Assembly: GCF_000002985.6 (NCBI RefSeq)
Contig: NC_003283.11
Location: 1,550,001 to 1,614,000, forward strand
Origin: Caenorhabditis elegans
Taxonomy: Eukaryota > Nematoda > Chromadorea > Rhabditida > Rhabditidae
Reading direction: 5' to 3'
Length of the DNA: 64,000 nucleotides
The notes below the pieces were generated by a model. The model had not been told where the DNA came from, did no database searches, and worked only from the letters and a program-made list of their open reading frames with translations. Positions 35,722 through 44,970 of the stretch are shown here, piece by piece. The position numbers and the translations under genes are program-made. How positions within the stretch are numbered: position 1 is the stretch's first letter; every line of letters starts with the position of its first letter.

Positions 35722-36028
35722 ATGAAATTCTACATTCTCCTGGTAGTCCTTGTCGCTTTCGTTGCTGCTAAACCGCATCCGGGGTACGGTAGGCCATCGT
35801 ATGGCGGAGGTTACGGCGGTGGAGGTGGTAAGTCATAGGACAGTATCAGTTTTTGTAAGTCATGTGTACTTTCTAGGTGATTTCGGTGGAGGTGGCAGTG
35901 GTGGTCAATGGGGATCGCAATCATCATCGTTCCAACAGAGTCAAAGCTCGGGAGGATTTCAGAATAACGCTGGAGGTGGATTTGGAGGAGGAATGGGACC
36001 AGGAGGTGGAGGATGGGGAAGAAGATAA
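35722..36028 (+). CDS. Secreted glycine-rich peptide 1
   Basis: Two exons, 35722-35827 and 35877-36028, encode 85 aa. A signal peptide (MKFYILLVVLVAFVAA) precedes KPHPGYGRPSYGGGYGGG. The mature part is about 40 percent glycine with a QWGSQSSSFQQ segment and ends GGGGWGRR. Two close relatives lie downstream (41451 and 44135) with the same exon layout: the intron splits a Gly codon at phase 1. Similar small Gly-rich secreted peptides in nematodes are made in epidermis or gut and some are antimicrobial or structural; none of that can be read from sequence here. The poly(A) signal is at 36069-36074. Confidence 0.85.
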
Positions 36029-37331
36029 ATTTTGAATTTATGACGTGGAAACTGTGGTTATTGTTCCGAATAAATTTTCCTTATCGAAGTTTTTATAATT
36101 TAAGTTAAACTATTAATTTCTAAAATGGCGGGGGGTATAATACACAAGTACCGAAATTTTCACTAACAATCCAAAAAAAAAAATAAATTTTGTCATTTAC
36201 TAAACAAATTTCACATTGTTTCAAAAAACTTGGTTAGAATTTTCCAGCATGAGATTATCTTTTACAGAAAACCACAAAAATTGATTTTTTTTTTCGAGAG
36301 AGAGAGAGAGAGAGTTTTCTCACAAAAACGTCTTTGTTGACGTCATATATACTAATTTCTATATACTAATTTCAGGCTTGTTGCCGTCGGAACTCAAAAT
36401 ATCACAATTTTACTCATTTTCATTACTTTTTAACAAAAATGTTGCATTTTTCTTGTTTATTTCTTCCATTTTCCGGGGGAAAAAACACAAAAAATTAAGA
36501 AAATAAATGAAATAATGTTAATAAATAAAAAATAATGCAAGTACGCTCCACCGAGCAAATCCAATTGGCGGAAATTCAAAAATAATTAGGTGAAAACAGT
36601 GATTTTTCCAATTTTCAAAAAATCATATAAAGTCTAGAAAATTTTTTAAAATTATTTTATCAAGATATTCGGTTTTACAAATAGACACTTTTTTGGTCTA
36701 TTCACGAGTGTCACGAAATATCTCCTAGCGACTTCTACCGTATCATTGAATAAAAATAGCAACATCTTGAAATTTAATCTCTGAAGCGTGCGCAAAAATT
36801 TATAGGTTTAATTTGCGTGCTGCGTGAAATCGAGATGAAAAAAGGGAAATGTGAAGCTTGGAGTTTCCGTATTTTTACATTTTCACGTCTCCCGTTTATT
36901 TCATCTCGGATTCACGCGTCACGCAAATTACACTTATTAATTTGCTGATATTCTGGTCACATTCTAGTACAAAATCAATAATTTTATGCAGAAATTTGCC
37001 TTTAAAAATTAAATTTAATATTTGAGGCATATGGATGCAAGAAAATGAGCTTTTTACAGCTCAAAATGAAGATTTCGAGTTTTCCGAAGTCCATTTCGCG
37101 TTATTTAATTTTGATTTGTATTTTTCTTTCCAAATGTAAGCTAAATTATAGCTTTTTCCTCAAAAATTAACATTAAAATCAGTTTCTAAAGAATTTCGGT
37201 TAGAAATGAGAGACGCAGACACAAAATGCGCCAGCTCCTGGGCGCGTGGGTCTCGCCACGAAAACTTTCTCACCCACTTTTCGCCAATTTTTCATAGTTT
37301 TCTATCATTCTGTCTTCTGTTTCGCTCGAAA
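36029..37331. other. Intergenic with GA microsatellite and palindrome
   Basis: No gene seen. It contains the poly(A) signal of the preceding gene (36069-36074), a GA repeat (36296-36314) and a palindromic MITE (36809-36930). Confidence 0.6.
36809..36930. repeat. Palindromic MITE
   Basis: Arms TAATTTGCGTGCTGCGTGAA and TTCACGCGTCACGCAAATTA are inverted copies. Inner arms GAGATGAAAAAAGGGA and CCCGTTTATTTCATCTC also pair. Centre near 36868. Confidence 0.85.
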
Positions 37332-37851
37332 ATGGACGCTGCCAAAAATAGTGAGTTTCAGAAAGTCGCCTTATAATTTTCAGCAGAAAAATCATCCTAA
37401 AAATCCTTTTCACACTTGCTCCACAGGCACAAAGTTTTTCAACAAAACATTTTAGGCCTGTGGAGGAATACTATTTTGCAAACCGTTGTTTTTTCAGTCA
37501 ATAAAGCCACCGAACAGCTAAAACAATCGTTTTCTACCGAGAACTGGGAGAATGTCAACAAACTTCGGACAGGATTATCCGAAATGACTGAGAGACTCGA
37601 GAAGTGTGACAAAACTACAAAGGAACATGATGCTATTTCTGAAGCTGTCAAACGAGCAGGCACTGTTCAATACATGTTTGATATTGGGAATCGGTAAGTG
37701 TAAATTGCGAAAATGAAGAATCACTCCCTAATTGTTCAGGAAGCTCGATGAGAAGCCGTGCTTTTTGGTTGGCAATATTCCATCTGCGCTCACGAGTAAG
37801 ACGAGGGATTTTGACCTGATCAATCATTCGTCCAAGGGGCGCACTTACTGA
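37332..37851 (+). CDS. Unrecognised 108-aa protein
   Basis: Three exons, 37332-37350, 37498-37693 and 37740-37851, with canonical GTGAGT and GTAAGT donors and TTTTCAG-type acceptors, join in frame to 108 aa. The start is MDAAKNINKATEQLKQ. The middle is charged and heptad-like (LRTGLSEMTERLEKCDKTTK) and could form a short coiled coil. The last exon (KLDEKPCFLVGNIPSALTSK) reads as less typical protein and stops at TGA directly before a C10 run. No signal peptide or membrane segment. I do not recognise the family. Because three broken gene copies follow immediately, this may itself be part of a duplicated block and truncated at its 3' end. Confidence 0.55.
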
Positions 37852-38439
37852 CCCCCCCCCCTTTTTCACTCGTTTTTCTCATTTTAACTTGAGCATCGAT
37901 TCTCTTTAGTTTTCCTCTGTTTTTCGAACAAATTTTGTCGAATTTTAATGAAATGTTCATAAATAAAATGTAAAATAATCGATTATTTCACAAATTTGTC
38001 GAAATTTCGGCTTTTATCGTCATGAAAAATCACTTTTCCGTAATAATTATAGAAATTGACGATTTTGCCATTTTTTCAAGCCTTTTTAAAACTTTTTCGA
38101 GTCTAATATTCGCACAATTTGATCGATTTAGCAGAAAATAAAAATAAAAAATTATGTTTCATTTCTCCAGTGTCCGTAAAAAATCCCCCATTCTACCATT
38201 TTCTTTATTATTCCCAATTGGTTTATTCTGTTTTAAACGGGTCCCATGCAGTCTAGACGACATCGGGCGCCCCGTGTATCTTTTTTATTTTCATTCCCCC
38301 CACCATTTTCCCCTAAACAAATTGTTTGGAGATCTACATGTAGTAGCGGAAATGTTTCGTCAAAATCAGGATATTTGTTCCTGAGAATATCTTTTAGCTG
38401 TTTTCCAAAGCTTAAAAATAGCTAGTATTTCAGCGAAAA
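37852..38439. other. Intergenic before the pseudogene block
   Basis: Starts with ten C (37852-37861). The rest is AT-rich with no supported gene. Confidence 0.5.
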
Positions 38440-38934
38440 ATGCCATGTGGAGGAAAGAAAGCACACGATTTCCAACAAGGCACGTAAACGTCCCGGAACG
38501 GATTTGGATCAAATCCATGAGGATTTAAAGCCTGAGAAGGCCGCCAAGCTTCTCCAGAAAGAGGTTTTTAGATTTGTTATTGTCACAAGTTCCGCAATTT
38601 CGTCCACGGTTCTATTTTGAAGGTTTTAATCAATTTCTTGCAAAATAATCAAATTTTGGCTGGAAAATTGGTGAAAATCAGTTAAAATCAAACCGTGTGG
38701 GCGAATTTACGGGCAATTCTACTGCATCGAGTGTGAGAGGCATTTCGTCGACGAGAAGACGCGACAGCTTCATCGCAAGACGAAATTGCACAAGAACCGA
38801 GTGAAGACGCTGAAAGAGTCCATAGGCAGAAGCCAACGCAGCCGGTGGCTCAGGATTCTTCCCGGCAAATCACTTTGAAAACACGAGTCGAACTTCCCAA
38901 GCAGCCGGAGATTCCTGTTGTGACAGATGCTTGA
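38440..38934 (+). pseudogene. ZNF593/BUD20-like C2H2 zinc-finger pseudogene
   Basis: The reading opens MPCGGKKAH at 38440, then shifts frame to [20 protein letters not shown] (from about 38469). It runs to an intron-like gap (38564-38681, GTTTTT to AATCAG), resumes in damaged form, and gives [18 protein letters not shown], a C2H2 finger followed by [17 protein letters not shown]. It shifts again before ending VELPKQPEIPVVTDA at TGA 38932-38934. Established: ZNF593/Bud20 proteins have this [18 protein letters not shown] segment and single finger and act in 60S ribosome biogenesis. At least two frame disruptions and a lost segment before the finger make this copy non-functional. The retained intron suggests DNA-level duplication rather than retrocopying. 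Confidence 0.85.
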
Positions 38935-38968
38935 GCAATGCTGGGAATACTTTTTTCTTAATCTCCAG

Positions 38969-39151
38969 AAACTCACAATGGACTCGGATTTCTCGACAGA
39001 TCTCGGCCTCGACTTTCTGGATCACGTAGAAGTCGTGATGGCGATAGAGGAAGAGTTTGGATTTGAGATTCCGGACGGAGATGCGGATCGCTTCAAGACG
39101 CCACGTGACATCCTCCAGTACATCGCCGACAAGGTAGACGTTTTCGAATAA
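38969..39151 (+). pseudogene. Mitochondrial acyl carrier protein, partial copy without the pantetheine serine
   Basis: After a preserved acceptor (ATCTCCAG, ending 38968) the exon reads KLTMDSDFSTDLGLDFLDHV, then EEEFGFEIPDGDADRFKTPR and IADKVDVFE, stop at 39149-39151. This is the C-terminal half of an NDUFAB1-type acyl carrier protein. The first exons, with transit peptide and helix I, are missing. The family motif is DSL, where Ser carries 4'-phosphopantetheine; here the codon at 39014-39016 is TTT (Phe), so no prosthetic group could attach. An internal ATG (38978) leaves an open 57-codon frame, but with the serine lost it cannot act as a carrier. It starts only 34 bases after the zinc-finger pseudogene ends, in the same orientation. 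Confidence 0.87.
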
Positions 39152-39324
39152 AGAGAAAAAAATGGTTGAACATTGAATTTCCAAAAAAACCTTTTGAAAT
39201 AACCCAAAAAATCCGTTTTTCCATGTTTTCTATTAAACGAAAAATCGGAAAAATATGGATTCATCAATTAAAAAATATTTTAAAGAGAAAATCCTTCAAA
39301 AATAACTCGAAAAATTCTCTACAG

Positions 39325-39939
39325 ACTCGGCCTCCCGCCGTCTACTATGAGAATTTCTCGAATGCTCCTCGAAAACGTGGTCGAACTGTCGGATCACGAA
39401 ATCGGAAGGAGGGAGACACCACAATTCCAAAGCAGCAGCGGAAACGGAATCCACAGCAGGGGTGAGCGGCAATCGGCGATCGGCGATTTTCGTGATTTTT
39501 CGGCGATCGGCGATCGCCGATCGCCGAAAGGGAAAAACGGGTCGGCGATCGGCGATCGCCGATGAAATTTTATAGTCCAAGACCCCTCTGAAGAAGGAAA
39601 AAGGTATATTTTCGGACTATTTTTCACTACTTTTCGAATTTTAAGGTATCAAGGAGTGCTTTTCGTTGCCTAATATTTCTGTTTTTATAAAAAATTATTT
39701 GAAAGAGCTCTTAAAATTAGGATTTTAAAATTGAAAAAAATTAGACGCACACTGATCGGCAATCGGCAATCGGCGATCGCCGATTTTTTTTTGGCAATTT
39801 GTGATCGCCGATCGCCGAAAAAAAATTTCCATCGGCGATCGCCGATTTTTTTGGGCGGCTGCTCAGCCCTGATCCACAGCCCGTCGGACGTGGACGTGGA
39901 CGTGGTGGTGGACGGCCGCGTGGCAGTCGATCTAGCTGA
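39325..39939 (+). pseudogene. RG-rich C-terminal exon split by a MITE
   Basis: After CTCTACAG (acceptor ending 39324) the frame reads TRPPAVYYENFSNAPRKRGR, then KEGDTTIPKQQRKRNPQ, and is cut at 39456 by an inserted element. The same frame resumes after 39871 as PQPVGRGRGRGGGRPRGSRS and ends at TGA 39937-39939. The two halves share the 8-base target duplication ATCCACAG. The basic RG and GRP (AT-hook-like) tail suggests a nucleic-acid-binding protein, family not identified. No upstream exons were found, so this is a fragment even without the insertion. Confidence 0.75.
39457..39871. mobile_element. hAT-like MITE with 8-bp target-site duplication
   Basis: The 415-bp insert begins CAGGGGTGAGC and ends GCTCAGCCCTG (10 of 11 bases in inverted match). 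It is flanked by ATCCACAG at 39449-39456 and 39872-39879. An 8-bp duplication plus CAGGG termini is the hAT superfamily signature. The interior is rich in palindromic CGGCGATCGCCGAT units and has no transposase frame, so it must have been moved in trans. Confidence 0.9.
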
Positions 39940-40039
39940 GAATCAGTGATGGATCGAGGATTTGAGCAGGACAAGGACGAGTATTTTAGGTTCGAATCAC
40001 AAAATTTCAGAATTTCCAGCAAAAAACTAGATAAATTTA

Positions 40040-41045
40040 GCTGAATTTACCACAATTCCAGTTACTATAGCCTCGAAAACTGTTGATGGCCGAGTTTTTC
40101 CATTTTCTAGGTCATTGCTGCAAAACTGTGGCCAAATTGAGCAATGACCGAGGTTTTCAATTGGGTTTCCTGAGCCACGACCCACAGTTTTTAAACTGCA
40201 CTGTATTTTAAGTTCGAATTCCGACAATTTCAGATTTACCGCAGAAAAACTCGATGAATTTTGCTCAATTTCGGTTACTATAGCCTCGAAAACTGTTGAT
40301 GGCCGAGTTTTTTTTTCATTTTCTAGGCCATGTCTGCAAAAAAGTGCCCTAACTGCGGTATTTTCTAGGCCATGTCTGCAAAAAAGTGCCCTAACTGCGG
40401 TATTTTCTAGGCCATGGCAGAAAATGTTTTAATTGTGACCGTGTTTCTTATTTTTCTAGGTCATTGCTGCGAAACTTGGTTAAATTGAGCAGTGGCCGAG
40501 GTTTTAACATTTTCAGATTTCCCGCTAAAAACTCGATGAATTTTGCTCAATTTTGCACAATTCCGGTTACTGTAGCTTTGAAAATACGGGAAAACTAAAG
40601 GTGGCCGAGTTTTTCCATTTTCTAGGCAATTTTTAGAAAATGTAAAAATTGGTGGCCGATGCTATATTTCTAGGAAGAATTTTTTTATTATTTTTGAGTT
40701 TCCTAGGCCATGTTTGTCAGAACTGTTCCAATTTCGAACAATTCCCGAGTTTTTTGACTGGATTTTCTAGGCCACCACCCGTATTTTCAAAAATTTGTGA
40801 TAAAAGAATTAGTTTTTGAGTTTCCTAGGATATGCCTCTCAAAAATGATGCAATTTCCCAAAATTCAGCTGTGGCCGAGTTTTTCCATTGGGTTTTCTGG
40901 GCCACGATTAGAATTTTGTGAATGGTGACCGAGCTTTTCATTACCCTAGGCCACCTTTTTAAAATTTTCCAGTTGCTGAGGTTTTCTAGGCCACGTGTTA
41001 TTTTTTCCAATCCTGTAGTTAGGCCACGTTAAAAATGGGAAAATT
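40040..41045. repeat. GGCCGAGTTTTTC / TTTTCTAGGCCA degenerate tandem array
   Basis: About 1 kb of imperfect repeats: TTTTCTAGGCCA, GGTGGCCGAGTTTTTCC and ATTTTGCTCAATTTC recur with a spacing of roughly 60-200 bases. A stretch with CATGTCTGCAAAAAAGTGCC (near 40330-40400) is repeated almost exactly twice. No coding content. Confidence 0.8.
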
Positions 41046-41276
41046 TAGATAATGGCAGAGAAGCATACAAAACTTAAGTTAGAAAAACTTTTTAATGCAA
41101 AAATGGAAGAAAAAATGCCTCCCTAAAATTGATATTAGGATATTATATTTCAGAAAACCGTTTTTTTTTCAATTTTCATGTTTACTCCAATCGCACATAC
41201 TCTTTTTCACGATTATTTCGGAATCACTTAACAAGTATCTCAATGTAAAAATCAAAACAACGTCCTTGTCATTTTT

Positions 41277-41410
41277 TGATAACTGATATCTATTGAAATT
41301 CAATTTTTGACTTGTTATTGTCTGTAATCTGAAGACGTAAAAGAGTGGGTGTCATGATAACTGATATCAGCGCAATTCTAGTTTTTTACAAATTTCAGGA
41401 TACTATAAAT
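41277..41410 (+). promoter_or_regulatory. GATA sites and TATA box of glycine-rich gene 2
   Basis: TGATAA occurs at 41277-41282 and 41355-41360, each continuing as TGATAACTGATATC, and TATAAAT lies at 41404-41410, about 45 bases before the ATG. The duplicated 14-mer suggests a real paired element. Confidence 0.6.
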
Positions 41411-41450
41411 TAACTAGTACGATTGAAACTTTCAATCATTCGATTTCACA

Positions 41451-41727
41451 ATGAAGTTTCTTATTTTACTCTTAGCTGTATTGGCAATTGTCACAGCAAA
41501 ACCGCACCCTGGATATGGACGACCTAGTTACGGAGGAGGTATGTATAAAATTTTGAATCAAAACTTCAAAAAAAAACATTTCAGGTGACTTTGGTGGAGG
41601 TGGTGGTCAATGGGGATCCCAATCATCATCGTTCCAGCAGAATCAAATGTCCGGTGGTTTTCAGAATGGCGGCGGATTTGGTGGAGGAATGGGTGGCGGA
41701 AGCGGTGGATACGGCTATGGAAAATAA
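41451..41727 (+). CDS. Secreted glycine-rich peptide 2
   Basis: Exons 41451-41538 and 41585-41727 give 76 aa. A signal peptide (MKFLILLLAVLAIVTA) precedes KPHPGYGRPSYGGG, nearly identical to the mature start of peptide 1. Then come GGGGGQWGSQSSSFQQNQ and a Gly-rich end, GGSGGYGYGK. Intron position and phase (1, in a Gly codon) match the other two paralogues. Poly(A) signal at 41767-41772. The function shared with peptide 1 is unknown; a secreted antimicrobial or cuticle role is only inference. Confidence 0.85.
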
Positions 41728-42537
41728 TTGATTTTGACAACAGTTTTCAGTATAAACTTCAGCTTGAATAAAATGAGTTTATATGTATCTTTTTCCCCTA
41801 TAATTTTTACAAAGATATAAGCCTATTTCATAAGCTTGAGCCTGCTTTTAAGGATACCTACGTCGGCCGGTTCAATAACTTTAAGAGTGACTACAGATTT
41901 CATACACATATCACACGTGAAATTATTTTGAACCTCCAACAGTTTACTGTACATAATTAAAGAATATATAAATTATGAATTATGTGAGCACAAAACACAG
42001 AAGTTCATGTCAAAATGAAGTCATGTTTTATACATTTGGTACAAATTTCAAAAGTTTAAACAGTTTTCAGTCTATGAGCAAGTGGAAATATATGAAAATC
42101 GCTTTAATCTGAAAAAACTATTTTAAAGTATACCATCTATTATCGTTAAATGATAACTGTAGTAAACGATCAAACATTCGAATTTTAAAAATATGACTTC
42201 AAGGCCGAATGATTACGATAATAGTGATTTTGATTTGATGTGTGGAAAATCGGTCACAAAGTTTTGTTTTCTGTCTTGTAACAAAATATGGACTTTATGG
42301 ATCGGATAATGAAAGATGATTTTTTACTTGTGAAAAAAAATTCCGGTAAGTGCAAAAAAGGCAGTGCAAAAATGAAAGTAAGGCAAAATATAAGCGTTTT
42401 TGAAAACTTAACACATATTTGAGAAGCCGCGTCCCATGCCTAAAACTTTCAGGAATTAATATCGAATTTTCTGGTTCCGGAAAAGAAAAATGTTTCCATC
42501 AAATTAGATTATTGAACAGAGCCTAATTTAAAATTTT

Positions 42538-42633
42538 ACGTGGCGCCAGAGTGTCATATTTTGGTTTGATCTACTTAGATCTACGAGAATTGCGGCAATT
42601 TATACGTTGACAGCTCAACTTATTTCGCATGTG
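42538..42633. repeat. CACGTGGTGTCAGA foldback repeat, left half only
   Basis: TACGTGGCGCCAGAGTGTC, GGTTTGATCTAC and GACAGCTCAACTTATTTCGC match the left half of the family. The copy stops where the CAGTGCGTCC sequence begins, so it was probably interrupted by that insertion. Confidence 0.65.
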
Positions 42634-42634
42634 A

Positions 42635-42870
42635 TCTTATACAGTGCGTCCAACTTCTATAGCACCCCCCTCCAATTCGGCCGTTTGGAGCTTTTCAAAA
42701 TATTTTTCGGAAAAGTGTTAGTGCAGTTCGATAGCAAATGTTGAAAAACCTATGCTCCCCAATTTTTCTAATGATATCTCAAAAATCACGGAAATTAGGT
42801 CAAAATATCTGAAAAATGGCCGTCCAACTTCTATAGCACCCCCTCTGATTTTTGACAAATTTCTGTAAAT
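42635..42870. mobile_element. Possible Tc1/mariner-like terminus
   Basis: ATACAGTGCGTCC begins abruptly inside another repeat, fitting insertion at TA. The segment CGTCCAACTTCTATAGCACC occurs twice (about 42647 and 42824) in direct orientation. No transposase frame or clear opposite terminus was found. Confidence 0.4.
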
Positions 42871-43449
42871 TCGGGGTTTTCTTCGTAGTTAATGAATTTA
42901 TTTCGTAAATAAGTTCACACCAAAATAATCAGGTGGTTCCACTTTCACATTTAAAAAATAAATATAACACTTGAAAACACGTGGAATGCCTGGGATTGTC
43001 CTGGAACGTTCTTATTTGCTTCAGAGGCCATATCTCGGCTCCCAATGATTTTCGCAGCACCAAAATGGATCAAAATGTTTTTCTCCGTCTATTCATTACT
43101 ATGTAATTAGTTGTAGAAAGCATTTATTCATATGAACCAAATGGTAAAGGGAGCAACTTCAGTGATTTTCAAAAGGCTTGATTTAACTATGAAAACTAGC
43201 GTTTGGAGGCGCAGAGCTGAAGGTTTTGACTTCGTATTGTACAGAACTTCAGCTCATCCTGCTCAAATGTCTTTGAAGCTTCGATTTTGATTAGAAGTCT
43301 TTGAAAATTTATACGGAAAAGATCATGAGACCGCTCAAAAAAGAAGACAAAGGCAAAGCGAGGCCGCAAGTCTTTTTTTCAAGCTAACATGCGAAAATTT
43401 TAGACAGAAAAGTAAGATATACCTTTCCGAATGACGATTTTGCTAGTTG

Positions 43450-43590
43450 TTGGAGTGGCGCCAGTGGAAAGTTTGTCTAAATACACTTATAGTGAACCAA
43501 AACGATCAAATATCAGAATAAAACACTCCAAAAAATTTTTGATTTTTCATAATTTCCGGTCAAAGTTTTGGCGAACTGCCAACTTTTTGA
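43450..43590 (+). repeat. GGAGTAG-type MITE, partial copy 5
   Basis: TTGGAGTGGCGCCAGTGG start and ATCAGAATAAAAC and CAAAGTTTTGGCGAACTGCC match family ends. The middle is deleted. Confidence 0.7.
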
Positions 43591-44069
43591 AAAATAATTA
43601 GTGGAAAGATTTGTATAACATTGACTTTTTAAATTTGTTCAAAATTAACAGAAGTTTGGTTCTAATGAAAATTGTGAATCATCTTCTGGTTTTCAACCAA
43701 ACTATAAAATTTTGAACTTGTTCTTTACTGTGACAAATCACAAATTTCACATTCGAATGACTCACGGACTGTTCGCTCAACAGTACACCCACTCGTTTCA
43801 GCTTTACCACTGAAACTCATCACCACGTCTTTTTCTGATTCACTTCCGCAATTCGACAAATGACGTGTGAAGCCCAACGAAGAGAACAAAAACATACGAT
43901 CAGTATCTTTCTACTCTATCAATCTATCAACTTCCCCATCTCTAAGTCTCTTAGCTTCTCGCAATATTTTTCCCGGAACGTCGTCTCTTGTGACCTATCA
44001 CAGTCGGTCGGTCACTCTCATCGGAAAATTACACAGTCTCTGTGATAGTTGAAAATGTGAAACCAAAAT

Positions 44070-44088
44070 TGATAAGTCGAGTATAAAA
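44070..44088 (+). promoter_or_regulatory. GATA site and TATA box of glycine-rich gene 3
   Basis: TGATAA at 44070-44075 and TATAAAA at 44082-44088, about 47 bases before the ATG, match the layout of the two paralogues. Confidence 0.6.
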
Positions 44089-44134
44089 ACAAAGAAGATC
44101 CATCTGCTGGCCATCATTCCGATTTTGTTCAATC

Positions 44135-44559
44135 ATGAAGGTTTTCGCAGTTCTTCTCGCTATTGCCGCTGTTGTTGTTAATGCTTATCCAGGAGGTTAC
44201 GGTAGACCTGCTGGAGGATATGGACCACCATCCGGAGGTTAGTTTTTTGTTAGCAATCTTCCATACCCTGCCATTTCGAACCCTGCCATTTTCGAACCCT
44301 GCCATAGAACCCTGCCATTTCCTGCTAGCTACCATTTTCTCAAAGAAATTCACAACTTTAAAATTTTTTAAAGCCTAATTTTACAGGTTACGGAGCTCCA
44401 GGAGGATACAACAACCAAGGAGGTTTCGACGGAGGATCCCAATTTGGAGGTGACGGAGGCTTCCAACAAGGAGGCGGATTCCAACAAGGAGGACAATTCC
44501 AACAAGGAGGCTTCAACCAGGGAGGTGGATTTGATCAAGGACAAGGATTCCAGGGATAA
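44135..44559 (+). CDS. Secreted glycine-rich peptide 3
   Basis: Exons 44135-44237 and 44387-44559 give 91 aa. A signal peptide (MKVFAVLLAIAAVVVNA) precedes YPGGYGRPAGGYGPP. The C-terminal half is a repeat of the type FQQGG (GGFQQGGGFQQGGQFQQGGF) ending QGFQG. Same phase-1 intron in a Gly codon as its two paralogues, but more diverged and richer in Gln. The intron holds four copies of AACCCTGCCATTT (44262-44325). Poly(A) signal at 44627-44632. Confidence 0.83.
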
Positions 44560-44778
44560 AAGCAATATTAATAGAAGTATTTGAATTTCGACATGTTTAA
44601 CAGTTTTGTTGGACCTTTTTTTCTTAAATAAATTGATTTTGAATGAATATTGAATACCTACTTGTAAAAAAAACTAAAGAAATTATTGATTTCAAAATAA
44701 TATTCAGTCGAGGATCTCCGGGCGCGTAGGCATTTTCGCGCTCTCGTAGAAACGTCTGACATAATAAATTTTGATAGC

Positions 44779-44970
44779 ACGTGTTTCTAGGCTGTCCCAT
44801 TACGGTTTGATCTACAAAAAAGCCGGTAGATTTTTTTGGCCCAAAAAAATGTGACGTCAGCACGTTCTTTACCATGCAAAATCAGTTGAGAACTCTGCGT
44901 CTCTTCTCCCGCATTTTTTGTAGATCTACGTAGATCAAGCCGAAATGAGACACTCTGACACCACGCACGG
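44779..44970. repeat. CACGTGGTGTCAGA foldback repeat, copy 4
   Basis: CACGTGTTTCTAGGCTGTCC, GGTTTGATCTACAAAAA, ACCATGCAAAATCAGTTGAG and the right end GACACTCTGACACCACG match the family, with the centre in opposite orientation to copy 1. Confidence 0.85.

Larger units (their letters stand above)
39940..41450. other. Intergenic: repeat array and promoter of glycine-rich gene 2
   Basis: The repeat array at 40040-41045 fills most of it. The last 400 bases form the promoter side of the next gene. No gene seen. Confidence 0.6.
41728..44134. other. Intergenic with transposon fragments
   Basis: It holds the poly(A) signal of peptide 2, half of a CACGTGGTGTCAGA repeat (42538-42633), Tc1-like terminal sequence beginning at 42635, a partial GGAGTAG MITE (43450-43590) and the promoter of peptide 3. 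No intact ORF with domain content. Confidence 0.5.

Noticed and set aside
37439..37663. 74-codon minus-strand frame over the 108-aa gene
   Set aside because: Mirror of the plus-strand coding exon; the plus strand has matching splice sites.
39480..39860. CGGCGATCGCCGAT repeats as a possible CRISPR-like or satellite array
   Set aside because: They lie wholly inside the hAT-like MITE, with irregular spacing and palindromic units; there is no repeat-spacer structure.
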